Origin: Bacteroidota bacterium
Lineage (GTDB): Bacteria > Bacteroidota > Bacteroidia > NS11-12g > UBA9320
DNA length: 9,495 bases
Direction: 5' to 3'
Assembly: GCA_947499775.1 (NCBI GenBank)
Contig: CANMPY010000044.1
Location: 1-9,495 of the forward strand
Part shown: piece by piece, positions 1 through 6,832 of the stretch
Numbering within the stretch: the stretch's first letter is position 1
Layout of the letters: every line of letters begins with the position of its first letter
The notes under the pieces: generated by a model
What the model was told of the DNA's origin: nothing
Database searches by the model: none
The model's input: the letters and a program-made list of their open reading frames with translations, nothing else
Translations under genes and position numbers: made by a program

Positions 1-235
1 TATACGTTGTGTTTTCTTTTTTGTTAAAACTTCCAAGGGGCGATGATTCTAATTTTTGTTTAAATTCATGATCCCATCCTAATGATATAACTTTATTTGG
101 GCTCATCCCAATTATTCGTGGTGAACAAAATTTTGGCAGTTTTGAATGTTTATTCATTGAAAAAGATGAATCAAAATTAGCCCATAAATTAGAACTTAAA
201 AGTATCATTACCTGAACAAAACCTAAAATACGCAT
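1..235 (-). CDS. Secreted protein of unknown function, N-terminal part only
   Basis: An open frame begins at ATG 235 and runs off the window, giving 78 residues. The protein starts MRILGFVQVMILLSSNLWAN, a short signal-peptide shape: one basic residue, a hydrophobic core, and a likely cleavage after the Ala of LWA. It should therefore be exported to the periplasm or outer membrane. The mature part visible here includes the segment FCSPRIIGMSPNKVISLGWD and is rich in Lys and Ser. I do not recognise the family; an outer-membrane barrel protein is possible but not shown. A near-consensus promoter ends only 4 bases before the ATG, so the message would be leaderless or nearly so. An internal ATG at 208 would leave too little signal peptide, which favours 235. 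The gene is divergent from the threonine aldolase. Confidence 0.6.
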   Translation of the reverse strand, partial: MRILGFVQVMILLSSNLWANFDSSFSMNKHSKLPKFCSPRIIGMSPNKVISLGWDHEFKQKLESSPLGSFNKKENTTY

Positions 236-239
236 AGTT

Positions 240-270
240 CAAAAATAGTTTAATATTAATAATCAGCAAA
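240..270 (-). promoter_or_regulatory. Bacteroidota-type promoter for the secreted-protein gene
   Basis: On the minus strand TTTG (270-267) is followed by exactly 19 bases and then TATTTTTG (247-240). This fits the known Bacteroidota consensus TTTG-N19-TAnnTTTG at every defined position. The -7 box lies 4 bases before the ATG at 235, which predicts transcription starting at or just before the start codon. Confidence 0.65.
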
Positions 271-302
271 TTATTTTGGTACTGCTCAATATCCAAGCAA
301 GC

Positions 303-321
303 TATATTTGCAATATATTTG
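303..321 (+). promoter_or_regulatory. Possible promoter -7 boxes for the threonine aldolase gene
   Basis: Two overlapping-range copies of TATATTTG, each matching TAnnTTTG, lie at 303-310 and 314-321, just before the ATG at 325. A TTTG at 275-278 is 24 bases from the first box, longer than the usual 19, and no -33 box matches the second. The call therefore rests on the -7 boxes alone. Confidence 0.35.
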
Positions 322-324
322 ATT

Positions 325-1347
325 ATGCGCATAGATTTAAGAAGCGATACCGTTACTAAGCCCACGAAAGAAATGGCGGAAGCCATGTTTATGGCAAATG
401 TTGGCGACGATGTTTACGGCGATGACCCAGCGGTAAATGAACTACAAGCATTAACAGCAGCCTATTTTGGCATGGAAGATGGTTTATTTTTCCCAAGTGG
501 AACCATGGCAAATCAGGTAGCTATAAAAAATCACACCCAACCGGGCGATGAAATTATTTGCGATCAAACGGCTCATATTTACCGATACGAAGGCGGTGGT
601 ATTGCATTTAATTCGGGCGCTTCGGTGCGATTGCTCTATGGCGAACGCGGAATATTTACAGCAGATGACGTTGTTGCCAATATTAATTCTGATGATATAC
701 ACTTCCCTCCAACTACCTTGATATCACTCGAAAATACAGTTAACAAAGGGGGCGGTATTTGTTGGAATGAATCTCAGCTTTCTGCGGTTTGCCAACGCGC
801 GCACGAACACGGGCTCAAAACTCACCTTGACGGAGCCAGGCTATGGAATGCCCTTGTTAAAACTCAACAAAATCCTTTACAATATGGCAAGTGGTTCGAT
901 AGCATTTCGGTTTGTTTCAGCAAAGGACTAGGCTGCCCAGTTGGGTCGGTATTAGTAGGGACCACTCCATTTATTAATGCCGCACGTCGCCATAGAAAAC
1001 GATTTGGTGGTGGCATGCGGCAAGCTGGATATTTAGCCGCCGCTTGCACTTACGCTCTAAAAAATAATGTTGACCGATTAGCCGAAGATCATAAAAAAGC
1101 ACACTCTATCGAATTAATTTTAAGGGAATTGAATGCTGTAAAGGAGGTCATGCCTGTTGAAACCAATATTGTACTTTTCAGGACCGAATCGGTAGAAATG
1201 GCTAACGCTTACCTTGCCGAATTAAAGCAACACCATATATTGGCTGCTTCTACAGGAGGAGGTTGGATTAGGTTTGTTACCCACCTTGATATTACCGATG
1301 AAATGGTTAATCAGATTGAAAAAACCTTGAAAAAAATATTTATTTAA
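325..1347 (+). CDS. ltaE: Low-specificity L-threonine aldolase (PLP enzyme)
   Basis: The 340-residue protein is the usual length for this fold-type I PLP enzyme, which cleaves L-threonine or L-allo-threonine to glycine and acetaldehyde in the cytoplasm. The N-terminus MRIDLRSDTVTKPT is the family signature. The cofactor site is complete: SGTMAN at 58-63, His83 which stacks on the PLP ring, HLDGAR at 167-172 with Asp169 for the pyridine nitrogen and Arg172, and SKGLGCPVGS at 199-208 with Lys200 as the Schiff-base lysine. MRQAG follows at 231-235. ATG 325 was chosen over TTG 319 because the family begins at this methionine. No Shine-Dalgarno sequence is visible. The stop codon overlaps that of the convergent lipoprotein gene. 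Family assignment is firm; substrate preference between threonine isomers cannot be read from the sequence. Confidence 0.96.
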   Translation: MRIDLRSDTVTKPTKEMAEAMFMANVGDDVYGDDPAVNELQALTAAYFGMEDGLFFPSGTMANQVAIKNHTQPGDEIICDQTAHIYRYEGGGIAFNSGASVRLLYGERGIFTADDVVANINSDDIHFPPTTLISLENTVNKGGGICWNESQLSAVCQRAHEHGLKTHLDGARLWNALVKTQQNPLQYGKWFDSISVCFSKGLGCPVGSVLVGTTPFINAARRHRKRFGGGMRQAGYLAAACTYALKNNVDRLAEDHKKAHSIELILRELNAVKEVMPVETNIVLFRTESVEMANAYLAELKQHHILAASTGGGWIRFVTHLDITDEMVNQIEKTLKKIFI

Positions 1348-2327
1348 AGCTCAAAAATTTCACCAATTTTTGCTCGATGGGTACCCATTTTTTCTACCTG
1401 TTTACTTGCTTTACTCAATGGATTAAGCAGTGGGTTGGTGTGGTTAAAATGAATAAAGTGAATCTTGTTTCTTTCCTTTAACGAAAGGGGAGCAAAAAGT
1501 TTAAGACTTTCGACCACAAATGGGTGAGGAATTTCAGATATGTTTCTCGAATTAATTTCGATGCCGTCGTAAAAGGTAGCATCAAGAAAGGCGTAATCAA
1601 CCTTGCTAATTTCATCGGTAATCGATTTCCCCCAAATTGCCCATTTATTAATATCGGGAATAAAGAGCGCCGATTTAGTTGGTCCATTAATAATAAAACC
1701 AACCGTTTCGGAATATTCGTCTCTATGAGGCACTAAAATTGGCGTTATGGACAGTGTTTTACTTAATGCTATACTCGAATCGCTTTTTAAGCCAACAAGT
1801 GAAATATTGTTTTGAGCCACCAACTGACTCCAAGGTCCATTCGTTTCAAAATAGGTTTTGAGACGTGGCATAGCAAATACAGGACTGTTTTGGGCACCTA
1901 AAGCCTCCTTGCCTAAATACATTAGTCCGGTATAGTGGCCAATGTGGGCATGGCTGATAAAAATGCCATCTGGGGTTGCGGCTTCCTTAAAATTCGAAAA
2001 TTGTTTTAACATTTTAAGCTGAGCAGAAATATCAGGGGTAGCTTCAATAAGCCATGTTTTTTTATTTTGGTAATCTATTAATCCTAAACAAACCACTTTT
2101 CTTTGTTGGTCAGGATTGGTAAAAAGATTTTTGCAGCAGTCTTTATTACACCCAATATGTGGGGAGCCTCCGTCTTGGATGGTTCCCAAAACCACTATGC
2201 GAATTCCTTCAGGAATAAGGTTTTTTTCATTTTCAACAGTACAATGGCATGCCGAAAGACCTATTACCGTTACTGCTATTTTTACTATTTCAAGTAAGGA
2301 ATGCCTTTTTAAATACTTATTCGGCAT
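1344..2327 (-). CDS. PqqB-like metallo-beta-lactamase-fold hydrolase, predicted lipoprotein
   Basis: The 327-residue protein is built like PqqB-type metallo-beta-lactamase-fold proteins. It has VLGTIQDGGSPHIGC at 46-60, a cysteine cluster (Cys60, Cys64, Cys65) where PqqB binds structural zinc, TPDI at 97-100, the metal motif SHAHIGH at 125-131 (His126, His128, His131), HRDE at 201-204, Asp225, LDATFY at 248-253 and FNHTNP at 294-299. The N-terminus has a hydrophobic stretch ending in the lipobox LSAC, so Cys27 would be lipidated and the protein exported. Classic PqqB is a cytoplasmic 5-hydroxylase in PQQ synthesis; no other pqq gene is present here and this copy is exported, so the real substrate is unknown. 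The start overlaps the end of the upstream EF-G-like gene by 11 bases, suggesting translational coupling. The stop overlaps that of ltaE. Confidence 0.85.
   Translation of the reverse strand: MPNKYLKRHSLLEIVKIAVTVIGLSACHCTVENEKNLIPEGIRIVVLGTIQDGGSPHIGCNKDCCKNLFTNPDQQRKVVCLGLIDYQNKKTWLIEATPDISAQLKMLKQFSNFKEAATPDGIFISHAHIGHYTGLMYLGKEALGAQNSPVFAMPRLKTYFETNGPWSQLVAQNNISLVGLKSDSSIALSKTLSITPILVPHRDEYSETVGFIINGPTKSALFIPDINKWAIWGKSITDEISKVDYAFLDATFYDGIEINSRNISEIPHPFVVESLKLFAPLSLKERNKIHFIHFNHTNPLLNPLSKASKQVEKMGTHRAKIGEIFEL
1352..1372 (+). terminator. AT-rich inverted repeat after ltaE, possible weak terminator
   Basis: CAAAAATT, loop TCACC, AATTTTTG forms a perfect 8-bp stem starting 5 bases after the ltaE stop codon. 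It lies inside the last codons of the convergent lipoprotein gene. The stem has only one G-C pair, so it is weak, and its placement at the meeting point of two convergent genes is the main reason to list it. Confidence 0.25.
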
Positions 2328-4446
2328 TAGCTGATACGGAATTATACGCTTTCAATAGCTCTTCTTGAATAGGTTGTGGCACATGGCTATATCCAGCAAA
2401 AGTTGCGGTAAACGAGCCTTTTCCTTGGGTCATCGACCTTAGAGTTGTAGAATATTGATACAATTCGGTTTGTGGTGTTTTGGCCTTTACTACTTGATAT
2501 AATCCGGCCCCCTCCATACCTAAAATGATAGACCTGCGCCCTTGTAAATCTGTAATAATTTCGCCCATAAGTTCTTCCGGAACTTTAACCTCTATGTTCT
2601 GAATAGGCTCGAGTAATCGAGGATTTGCATTTAAAAAAGCCTCTTTAAAGGCATGTCCTCCTGCTATTTTAAATGCAATATCATTGGAATCTACTGCATG
2701 CATTTTGCCATCAAAAACCATTACACGAATATCGCGAGCATATGATCCTGTAATCGGCCCATTTTCCATTACTTCCATAATTCCTTTTTTTATCGATGGC
2801 AAAAATCGCATATCAATCACGCCACCAACAATGCAATTATAAAAAATTAATTTGCCTCCCCAAGGTAAAAGTATTTCATCTTTTCCACGCAATTGAAACC
2901 CTTGATGTTCGGGCATTCCTTCGGTATAAGGTTCTATTTTTAAATGCACTTCGCCGTACTGACCCGACCCTCCTGATTGTTTTTTATGCCTATAACTTGC
3001 TGTTGCCGAACGTTGAATCGTTTCGCGATACGAAATTTTTGGCGCAATAAATTGCACTTCTATTCCATAATCATGATTCAAAATCCATTCAACAATGGAA
3101 AGGTGCAATTCGCCTTGGCACCCAATTAGCAATTGCCTAACCTCGCTGTTAAAGGTTACCTGAACAGTAGGATCTTGGCTATGAATTTTTCTCAATACTT
3201 CACTCATTCGCTCCTCATCTTTTTTGCTTTTTGGGAGTATCGCTTTGTGAATCCGCGGCTCTGGAAAATGTATTGGCTGAATACTTATTTTTTTCTGTGC
3301 CGAATGCAAGGTATCATTTGTTTCCGTTTGTTTTAGCTTAATAGCAACGCCTATATCGCCCGAACTCAACTTCAAAACAGGTTCCCTCTTATTACCATCC
3401 ATTATAAAGAGCTGATTAATGGTTTGCTCATCGCCGGTTCGCGCGTTTATAACCTTATCGCCAGGTTTTACTTCTCCGGCTTTTACTTTAAAAAAACTAA
3501 TTTGACCCAAATTAGCTTCAAACAAGGTTTTAAATACAAAAAGTGCTACTGGTTTTGTGGGATCACATTTTATTTCATCACCCTCCAAACTCTGTTCAGC
3601 TTTGAGCTCCGAAGCGGCAGGGGCCACATTGTCGATAAACCCCATTAAACGGCCACTTCCCATATCTAGTAGCGCCGACACACAAAAAACCGGAAACAAC
3701 TCATGATGTAACATGCCTTGTTTTATACCCAATCTAAGTTCTTCTTCGTTCAAAGTTCCTTTTTCGAAAAATAATTCCATGAGCGCTTCATCATTTTCTG
3801 CAGCTTTTTCGACCAATTCATTATGTAAGGCTTCTGCTTTTTGTATTTCCTCCTCGGGTATATTTAATTTTTCAGGCTTTCCGCCTTGTGGGCCAAATTT
3901 ATAAACCTTCATTTTTAATACATCTACAATAGCATGATGGCCATTCATCTTAATAGGATATTGTATGAGCATGGCATTTTTTCCAAATGCTTTCTTTATA
4001 GACTGAAAACTGTCTTCAAAATTTGCACTAGGATGATCTATTTGGTTTATAACAAACAGTGTAGGTTTACTTAAACGGTCAATATAATTCCAAATTATTT
4101 CGGTACCCACTTCTACCCCATGTAATGCATTAATAACCATTGCCACTGTATCGGCAATGCGCATAGTGGCTGCAATTTCGCCAATGAAATCATCCAAACC
4201 AGGCGTATCAATCAAATTAATTTTATAGTTGCGCCATTCTGTATGCAAGGGGGTGGCAAAAAGGGTTGTGCCCCGCTCCTGCTCCACAAGGTGGTAATCG
4301 GAAACCGTATTTTTGCCTTCCACAGTACCTCGGCGGTTAATAATACCGGCCTCAAAAAGCATGGTTTCGGCCAAAGTTGTTTTGCCGCTTCGGTGAGCGC
4401 CAACCAAGGCTACATTTTTGATGTGTTTTTCGTCATACACTTTCAT
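2317..4446 (-). CDS. EF-G-like translation-factor GTPase (FusA2-type paralogue)
   Basis: The 709 residues show the full five-domain layout of EF-G: GTPase domain about 1-280, domain II about 296-385, domain III about 396-470 (with GELHLS), domain IV about 472-605 and domain V about 609-690. The GTPase motifs differ from those of standard EF-G. The P-loop is GAHRSGKTT (16-24) instead of AHIDAGKTT, switch I has ERGTT instead of ERGIT, G3 is DTPGLDDF (80-87) with Leu84 in place of the catalytic His, and G4 is NQID (134-137) in place of NKMD. This pattern matches the FusA2-like group (for example mycobacterial FusA2, DTPGYADF), whose role is poorly defined, so it is probably not the main elongation factor. 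ATG 4446 gives a normal N-terminus. It is the first gene of a two-gene unit with the PqqB-like lipoprotein. I saw no convincing promoter upstream. Confidence 0.9.
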   Translation of the reverse strand: MKVYDEKHIKNVALVGAHRSGKTTLAETMLFEAGIINRRGTVEGKNTVSDYHLVEQERGTTLFATPLHTEWRNYKINLIDTPGLDDFIGEIAATMRIADTVAMVINALHGVEVGTEIIWNYIDRLSKPTLFVINQIDHPSANFEDSFQSIKKAFGKNAMLIQYPIKMNGHHAIVDVLKMKVYKFGPQGGKPEKLNIPEEEIQKAEALHNELVEKAAENDEALMELFFEKGTLNEEELRLGIKQGMLHHELFPVFCVSALLDMGSGRLMGFIDNVAPAASELKAEQSLEGDEIKCDPTKPVALFVFKTLFEANLGQISFFKVKAGEVKPGDKVINARTGDEQTINQLFIMDGNKREPVLKLSSGDIGVAIKLKQTETNDTLHSAQKKISIQPIHFPEPRIHKAILPKSKKDEERMSEVLRKIHSQDPTVQVTFNSEVRQLLIGCQGELHLSIVEWILNHDYGIEVQFIAPKISYRETIQRSATASYRHKKQSGGSGQYGEVHLKIEPYTEGMPEHQGFQLRGKDEILLPWGGKLIFYNCIVGGVIDMRFLPSIKKGIMEVMENGPITGSYARDIRVMVFDGKMHAVDSNDIAFKIAGGHAFKEAFLNANPRLLEPIQNIEVKVPEELMGEIITDLQGRRSIILGMEGAGLYQVVKAKTPQTELYQYSTTLRSMTQGKGSFTATFAGYSHVPQPIQEELLKAYNSVSANAE

Positions 4447-4700
4447 AGCTAATTCTTAGTTTAAGGGGTTTGAGTTGTTATGCGTAAATACCAAGATTTG
4501 GCCCACAATAAAAAAGGGAAACAATTGGCAGGCCCTACCTCATTTAATAATTTGTTACATCACTATTTTATGGCTCTGCCCCATCAACCTGAGTGCACTG
4601 TTCACCAATATCGCCAGGCCGACGAAAAACCATACCTAAATAATCGAAGAAGCCACAGGAGTTAATTTGCCGCTTATGCGATTTGCGTCGTATCAAAGGA

Positions 4701-4736
4701 AAACAAAAAAAATTAGAAAGTAAACAAAAAAAATTA
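4701..4736. repeat. 15-bp direct repeat with phased A8 tracts
   Basis: AAACAAAAAAAATTA occurs perfectly at 4701-4715 and 4722-4736, a 21-bp period. The two A8 runs (4705-4712 and 4726-4733) are thus about two helical turns apart, an arrangement known to bend DNA. The repeat falls inside a frame that lacks a start codon, and 21 bp is also 7 codons, so it could instead be a relic of a coding repeat. Confidence 0.55.
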
Positions 4737-4993
4737 TTCGTCTATGCCTTTGGATCAACAGCCCATGAAATTAAGGGTTTTGCTAAACCTGAGATCAACT
4801 CCTTATACGATCGCTGTGCATGCATTTGATAGCTTCACTTATAATTATAAAAATATCCGTTGCACGAACACGTTAATACTGCCTTTTAATCTTCTGAGGA
4901 CTTTGCTTCGTTATCTATTACTATCCTGAAGGCAAATTATGCCTTAGGAAACAGAAACTTAGGTCTTGCTATTTGGCAGGGGGTAAGCAATAG

Positions 4994-5196
4994 TGTCTCG
5001 TCCTGAAATAGGTTTACACAAAAAAGTGTAATCAATTGACGACATTTAATAACAACAACTAAACTTTATGAAAAGAAAAAATTCTGCGAACAGTACATTT
5101 TCAATAAGTGGCGTTTCGCACTCCGCAGACAGTTTTCTTATTAATCAAACATTAGCTCTCCGGATCAACATTAGCGCTAAAAATCTCCATCTTTAG
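4994..5196 (+). mobile_element. Possible insertion-sequence end with a truncated first ORF
   Basis: TGTCTCGTCCTGAAATAGG at 4994-5012 is followed by an inverted repeat TTACAC-AAAAAA-GTGTAA (5014-5031), with TCGTC (4998-5002) and GACGA (5038-5042) outside it. About 25 bases later a small ORF begins (5068-5196, MKRKNSANSTFSISG...). One extra A in its A-run would make it begin MKRKKFCEQYI, like the start of IS3-type OrfA proteins. The layout of palindromic tip plus short leader plus ORF start fits an IS left end. No matching right end or transposase body is present, so this is at most a fragment and the family is a guess. Confidence 0.25.
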
Positions 5197-5503
5197 CAAG
5201 CGCCGAACCATTAGATGCTATTTTTTTGAAAACATGTTCCATTATTAGTTAACTTTGCCTTCGTAATTCAAATGGTTAATGGTCACTGTACTGGTCACTG
5301 GGATTGAACTAAAAAACCCAATGATTTCAACATTTATCTTTGATATTTTAGTTTAAAAAAATCATTACTTTCTACATAGAGTTTTAAAATCTATATTTTT
5401 TCTTGGTTTTCTGCTCCTTTTTAAGGACAAATTTTGTTATCTTAAATATTTATTTTATGGCGTAAGTTTTATAATTTAAAGCAGGAATTAAAAAGCAATG
5501 GGT

Positions 5504-6568
5504 TTATTTTCGGGTATTAATATGGTATCTCACTGCCCTGCCTTCTCCTGTCTTAATTAAAAAGCCTTCATTTAATAGATATGCCACATCTTTTTTTAAG
5601 GTATTGCGGGAATAATCCATTAAGGCGGTTTCAATCTCATTTATCTGGGCGGTTTTCTGCTTTTTAATAAAACTCAGTACGCTATGCTGCCGTGGATTCA
5701 ATGCTTTTTCCAATTGACTGTATTTACTGTATTTCGCTTCTAAACGCTTTATCAAAACTACCATACTATCCAAAAAGAATACGATCCATTTGTCTGGTCT
5801 TTCCTGATCGGTATCTCTGTTTTTCTGCCCTTCCATCAGTGCCCTGTAATACTCCTCTTTGCGGGCCTCTATCACGTTTTCAAAAGATACATACTGGATA
5901 AACTTATAATCCTGCTGCATCATCAGTAAGGTTGTTAAAAGCCTTGATAATCGACCGTTTCCATCCTGATAAGGATGCACCGATAAAAACTCGTAAATAA
6001 AAAGGGCTATGCTAATTAAAGGATGGATGTCTTTGGTGGCAAATCGTTGGTTTGTCCACTCAATAACCCCCTGCATCTGTGCAGGAGTTAAATGAGGCTC
6101 ACTTGTTTTAAAAATCGTTCTTTGGGTTCCATCGGGGTAATTGGCTACAACTTTATTGGGCAGATTTTTATAACTGCCTTTATGCCGCTGGTCTTTACTG
6201 CTGTGTTTCAGTAAAAGGCTATGCAATTGGTGTAAATAATTTTCGCTCAAGGTAATCTCTTCGTAATTATCCAATACAATCTGCAGGGCTTCATAATAGC
6301 CAACGACTTCCTCCTCGTCGCGAGTTTTAAACTTAGTTACTTTTACTGACTTCAATAATTTTTCCACTTCTTTATCGCTTAAGGTTGCCCCTTCGATGCG
6401 GGTAGATGAACCAATACTTTCGATAGTGGCTATTTTGCGAAGCTCTTTTAAATGTTTGCTATGGGTTAGTTCTATGGCATTCCAGTTACCTTTAAAGCTG
6501 TCTATTACACTTAGCTGCTGCATCATTTGCAGATAAACACTACCGCTAAACTCCATTTTCAAAGCCAT
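5504..6568 (-). CDS. Fic-domain protein (AMP-transferase type) with C-terminal winged helix
   Basis: Fic proteins transfer AMP or related groups from nucleotides to hydroxyl side chains of target proteins. Numbering from the TTG at 6586, the catalytic loop HPYQDGNGRLSR lies at 204-215, with catalytic His204, the Asp208-Gly-Asn-Gly-Arg212 phosphate-binding stretch and Arg215, so the site looks active. The inhibitory motif [S/T]xxxE[G/N] is present upstream as STRIEG (61-66), placing it in class II, self-inhibited Fic proteins. Residues about 295-358 resemble a winged helix-turn-helix, as in Fic proteins that also bind DNA. The target is unknown. ATG 6568 (354 residues) is given as the start. 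TTG 6586 (360 residues) is possible: the reading MDISEK there resembles the MDIFEN start of the small ORF upstream. A tandem 10-bp motif covers the TTG, and the small ORF ends 2 bases before it. Confidence 0.92.
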   Translation of the reverse strand: MALKMEFSGSVYLQMMQQLSVIDSFKGNWNAIELTHSKHLKELRKIATIESIGSSTRIEGATLSDKEVEKLLKSVKVTKFKTRDEEEVVGYYEALQIVLDNYEEITLSENYLHQLHSLLLKHSSKDQRHKGSYKNLPNKVVANYPDGTQRTIFKTSEPHLTPAQMQGVIEWTNQRFATKDIHPLISIALFIYEFLSVHPYQDGNGRLSRLLTTLLMMQQDYKFIQYVSFENVIEARKEEYYRALMEGQKNRDTDQERPDKWIVFFLDSMVVLIKRLEAKYSKYSQLEKALNPRQHSVLSFIKKQKTAQINEIETALMDYSRNTLKKDVAYLLNEGFLIKTGEGRAVRYHINTRK

Positions 6569-6579
6569 TTTTTCAGATA

Positions 6580-6599
6580 TATCCAATTTTATCCAATTA
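6580..6599. repeat. Tandem 10-bp motif at the fic start, possible operator
   Basis: TATCCAATTT is followed directly by TATCCAATTA on the plus strand. The pair overlaps the alternative TTG start of fic and the stop codon of the small ORF. A repeat of one helical turn beside a gene whose product carries a winged helix suggests an autoregulatory site; this is inference. An identical array lies at 6740-6759. Confidence 0.5.
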
Positions 6600-6735
6600 C
6601 AAAAATAGTTTTATTTCCCAGTTCTATATATCGGGATGGAAGGTAATTTATATCCTCTTTTACTGCTTCCATATTATCGGGAATTTTGCTTTCTGTGGAG
6701 TTCTGCAAAGCGTGTAAATTTTCGAATATATCCAT
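6589..6735 (-). CDS. Small 48-residue protein upstream of fic, unknown function
   Basis: ATG 6735 to TAA 6589 encodes a short acidic-to-neutral protein that begins MDIFENLHALQ and ends RYIELGNKTIFVIG. It has no signal peptide or membrane segment and I recognise no family. Support for its being real comes from the neighbouring decayed copy (6749-6832). There the same frame is recognisable with conservative changes: MEAVKEDIN against MEDLDRELN, and NKTIFVIG-stop against NRTIVVIG-stop. A pair of one-base indels in between leaves the frame restored. It ends 2 bases before the TTG and 20 bases before the ATG of fic, so the two are probably co-transcribed. A partner or antitoxin role is conceivable, but Fic carries its own inhibitory motif. 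SRYIEL (34-39) only loosely resembles [S/T]xxxE[G/N] and should not be taken as one. Confidence 0.5.
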   Translation of the reverse strand: MDIFENLHALQNSTESKIPDNMEAVKEDINYLPSRYIELGNKTIFVIG

Positions 6736-6739
6736 TTTG

Positions 6740-6759
6740 TATCCAATTTTATCCAATTA
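6740..6759. repeat. Second copy of the tandem 10-bp motif, upstream of the small ORF
   Basis: TATCCAATTT-TATCCAATTA is identical to 6580-6599 and exactly 160 bp away. It lies 5 bases before the small ORF start on the minus strand and over the stop of the decayed copy. It is part of the 160-bp duplicated unit, so its conservation may come from duplication as well as function. Confidence 0.5.
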
Positions 6760-6832
6760 CAACAATAGTTCTATTTTCCTATGTTATAAATTGGGATTGG
6801 AAGGTATTTAATTCCCTGTCTAGATCTTCCAT
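6749..6832 (-). pseudogene. Decayed tandem copy of the small ORF
   Basis: The stretch aligns with the 3' half of the small ORF at a 160-bp offset, with roughly three quarters of bases matching. The frame reads MEDLDRELN...SQFIT, then TAG (6779-6781), then ENRTIVVIG and TAA (6749-6751). The TAG stands where the intact copy has the CTG of IELGN. Two one-base indels close together cancel out. Upstream similarity fades within about 35 bases, close to the end of the broken IS1 transposase, so that insertion may have removed the 5' half. Confidence 0.5.

Larger units (their letters stand above)
4447..5503. other. About 1 kb without a convincing gene; decayed accessory DNA
   Basis: No ORF here has a recognisable product. 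Several stretches read like protein but lack a start codon or are broken. On the plus strand, 4644-4829 encodes 61 residues including YAFGSTAHEIKGFAKPEINS and is preceded by an in-frame TAA. Also on the plus strand, 4890-5006 encodes 38 residues including ALGNRNLGLAIWQGVSNS. On the minus strand, a frame ending in RRPGDIGEQCTQVDGAEP stops near 4580. A small hairpin, AAGGCA-AATTA-TGCCTT, lies at 4929-4945. An 8-base direct repeat, GGTCACTG, occurs at 5281-5288 and 5293-5300. From about 5300 to 5503 the sequence is plain AT-rich spacer downstream of the fic gene. I read the region as eroding inserted DNA, but could not name a source. Confidence 0.45.

Noticed and set aside
189..386. 65-codon minus-strand frame across the ltaE start
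   Set aside because: It overlaps both the secreted-protein start and the ltaE N-terminus, has no family likeness and contradicts the clear promoter at 240-270.
4480..4929. Two 61-codon plus-strand ORFs (4480-4665, 4744-4929)
   Set aside because: Neither resembles a known protein, and other frames in the same stretch look at least as protein-like; they were kept only as part of the description of the gene-free region.
5419..5431. TCCTTTTTAAGGA hairpin as a fic terminator
   Set aside because: The stem is only 5 bp, lies about 70 bases after the fic stop, and has no clear T-tract on the minus strand.
6589..6735. Small ORF as a FicA-type antitoxin
   Set aside because: It lacks the [S/T]xxxE[G/N] motif (only SRYIEL), and the Fic protein already carries its own inhibitory motif.
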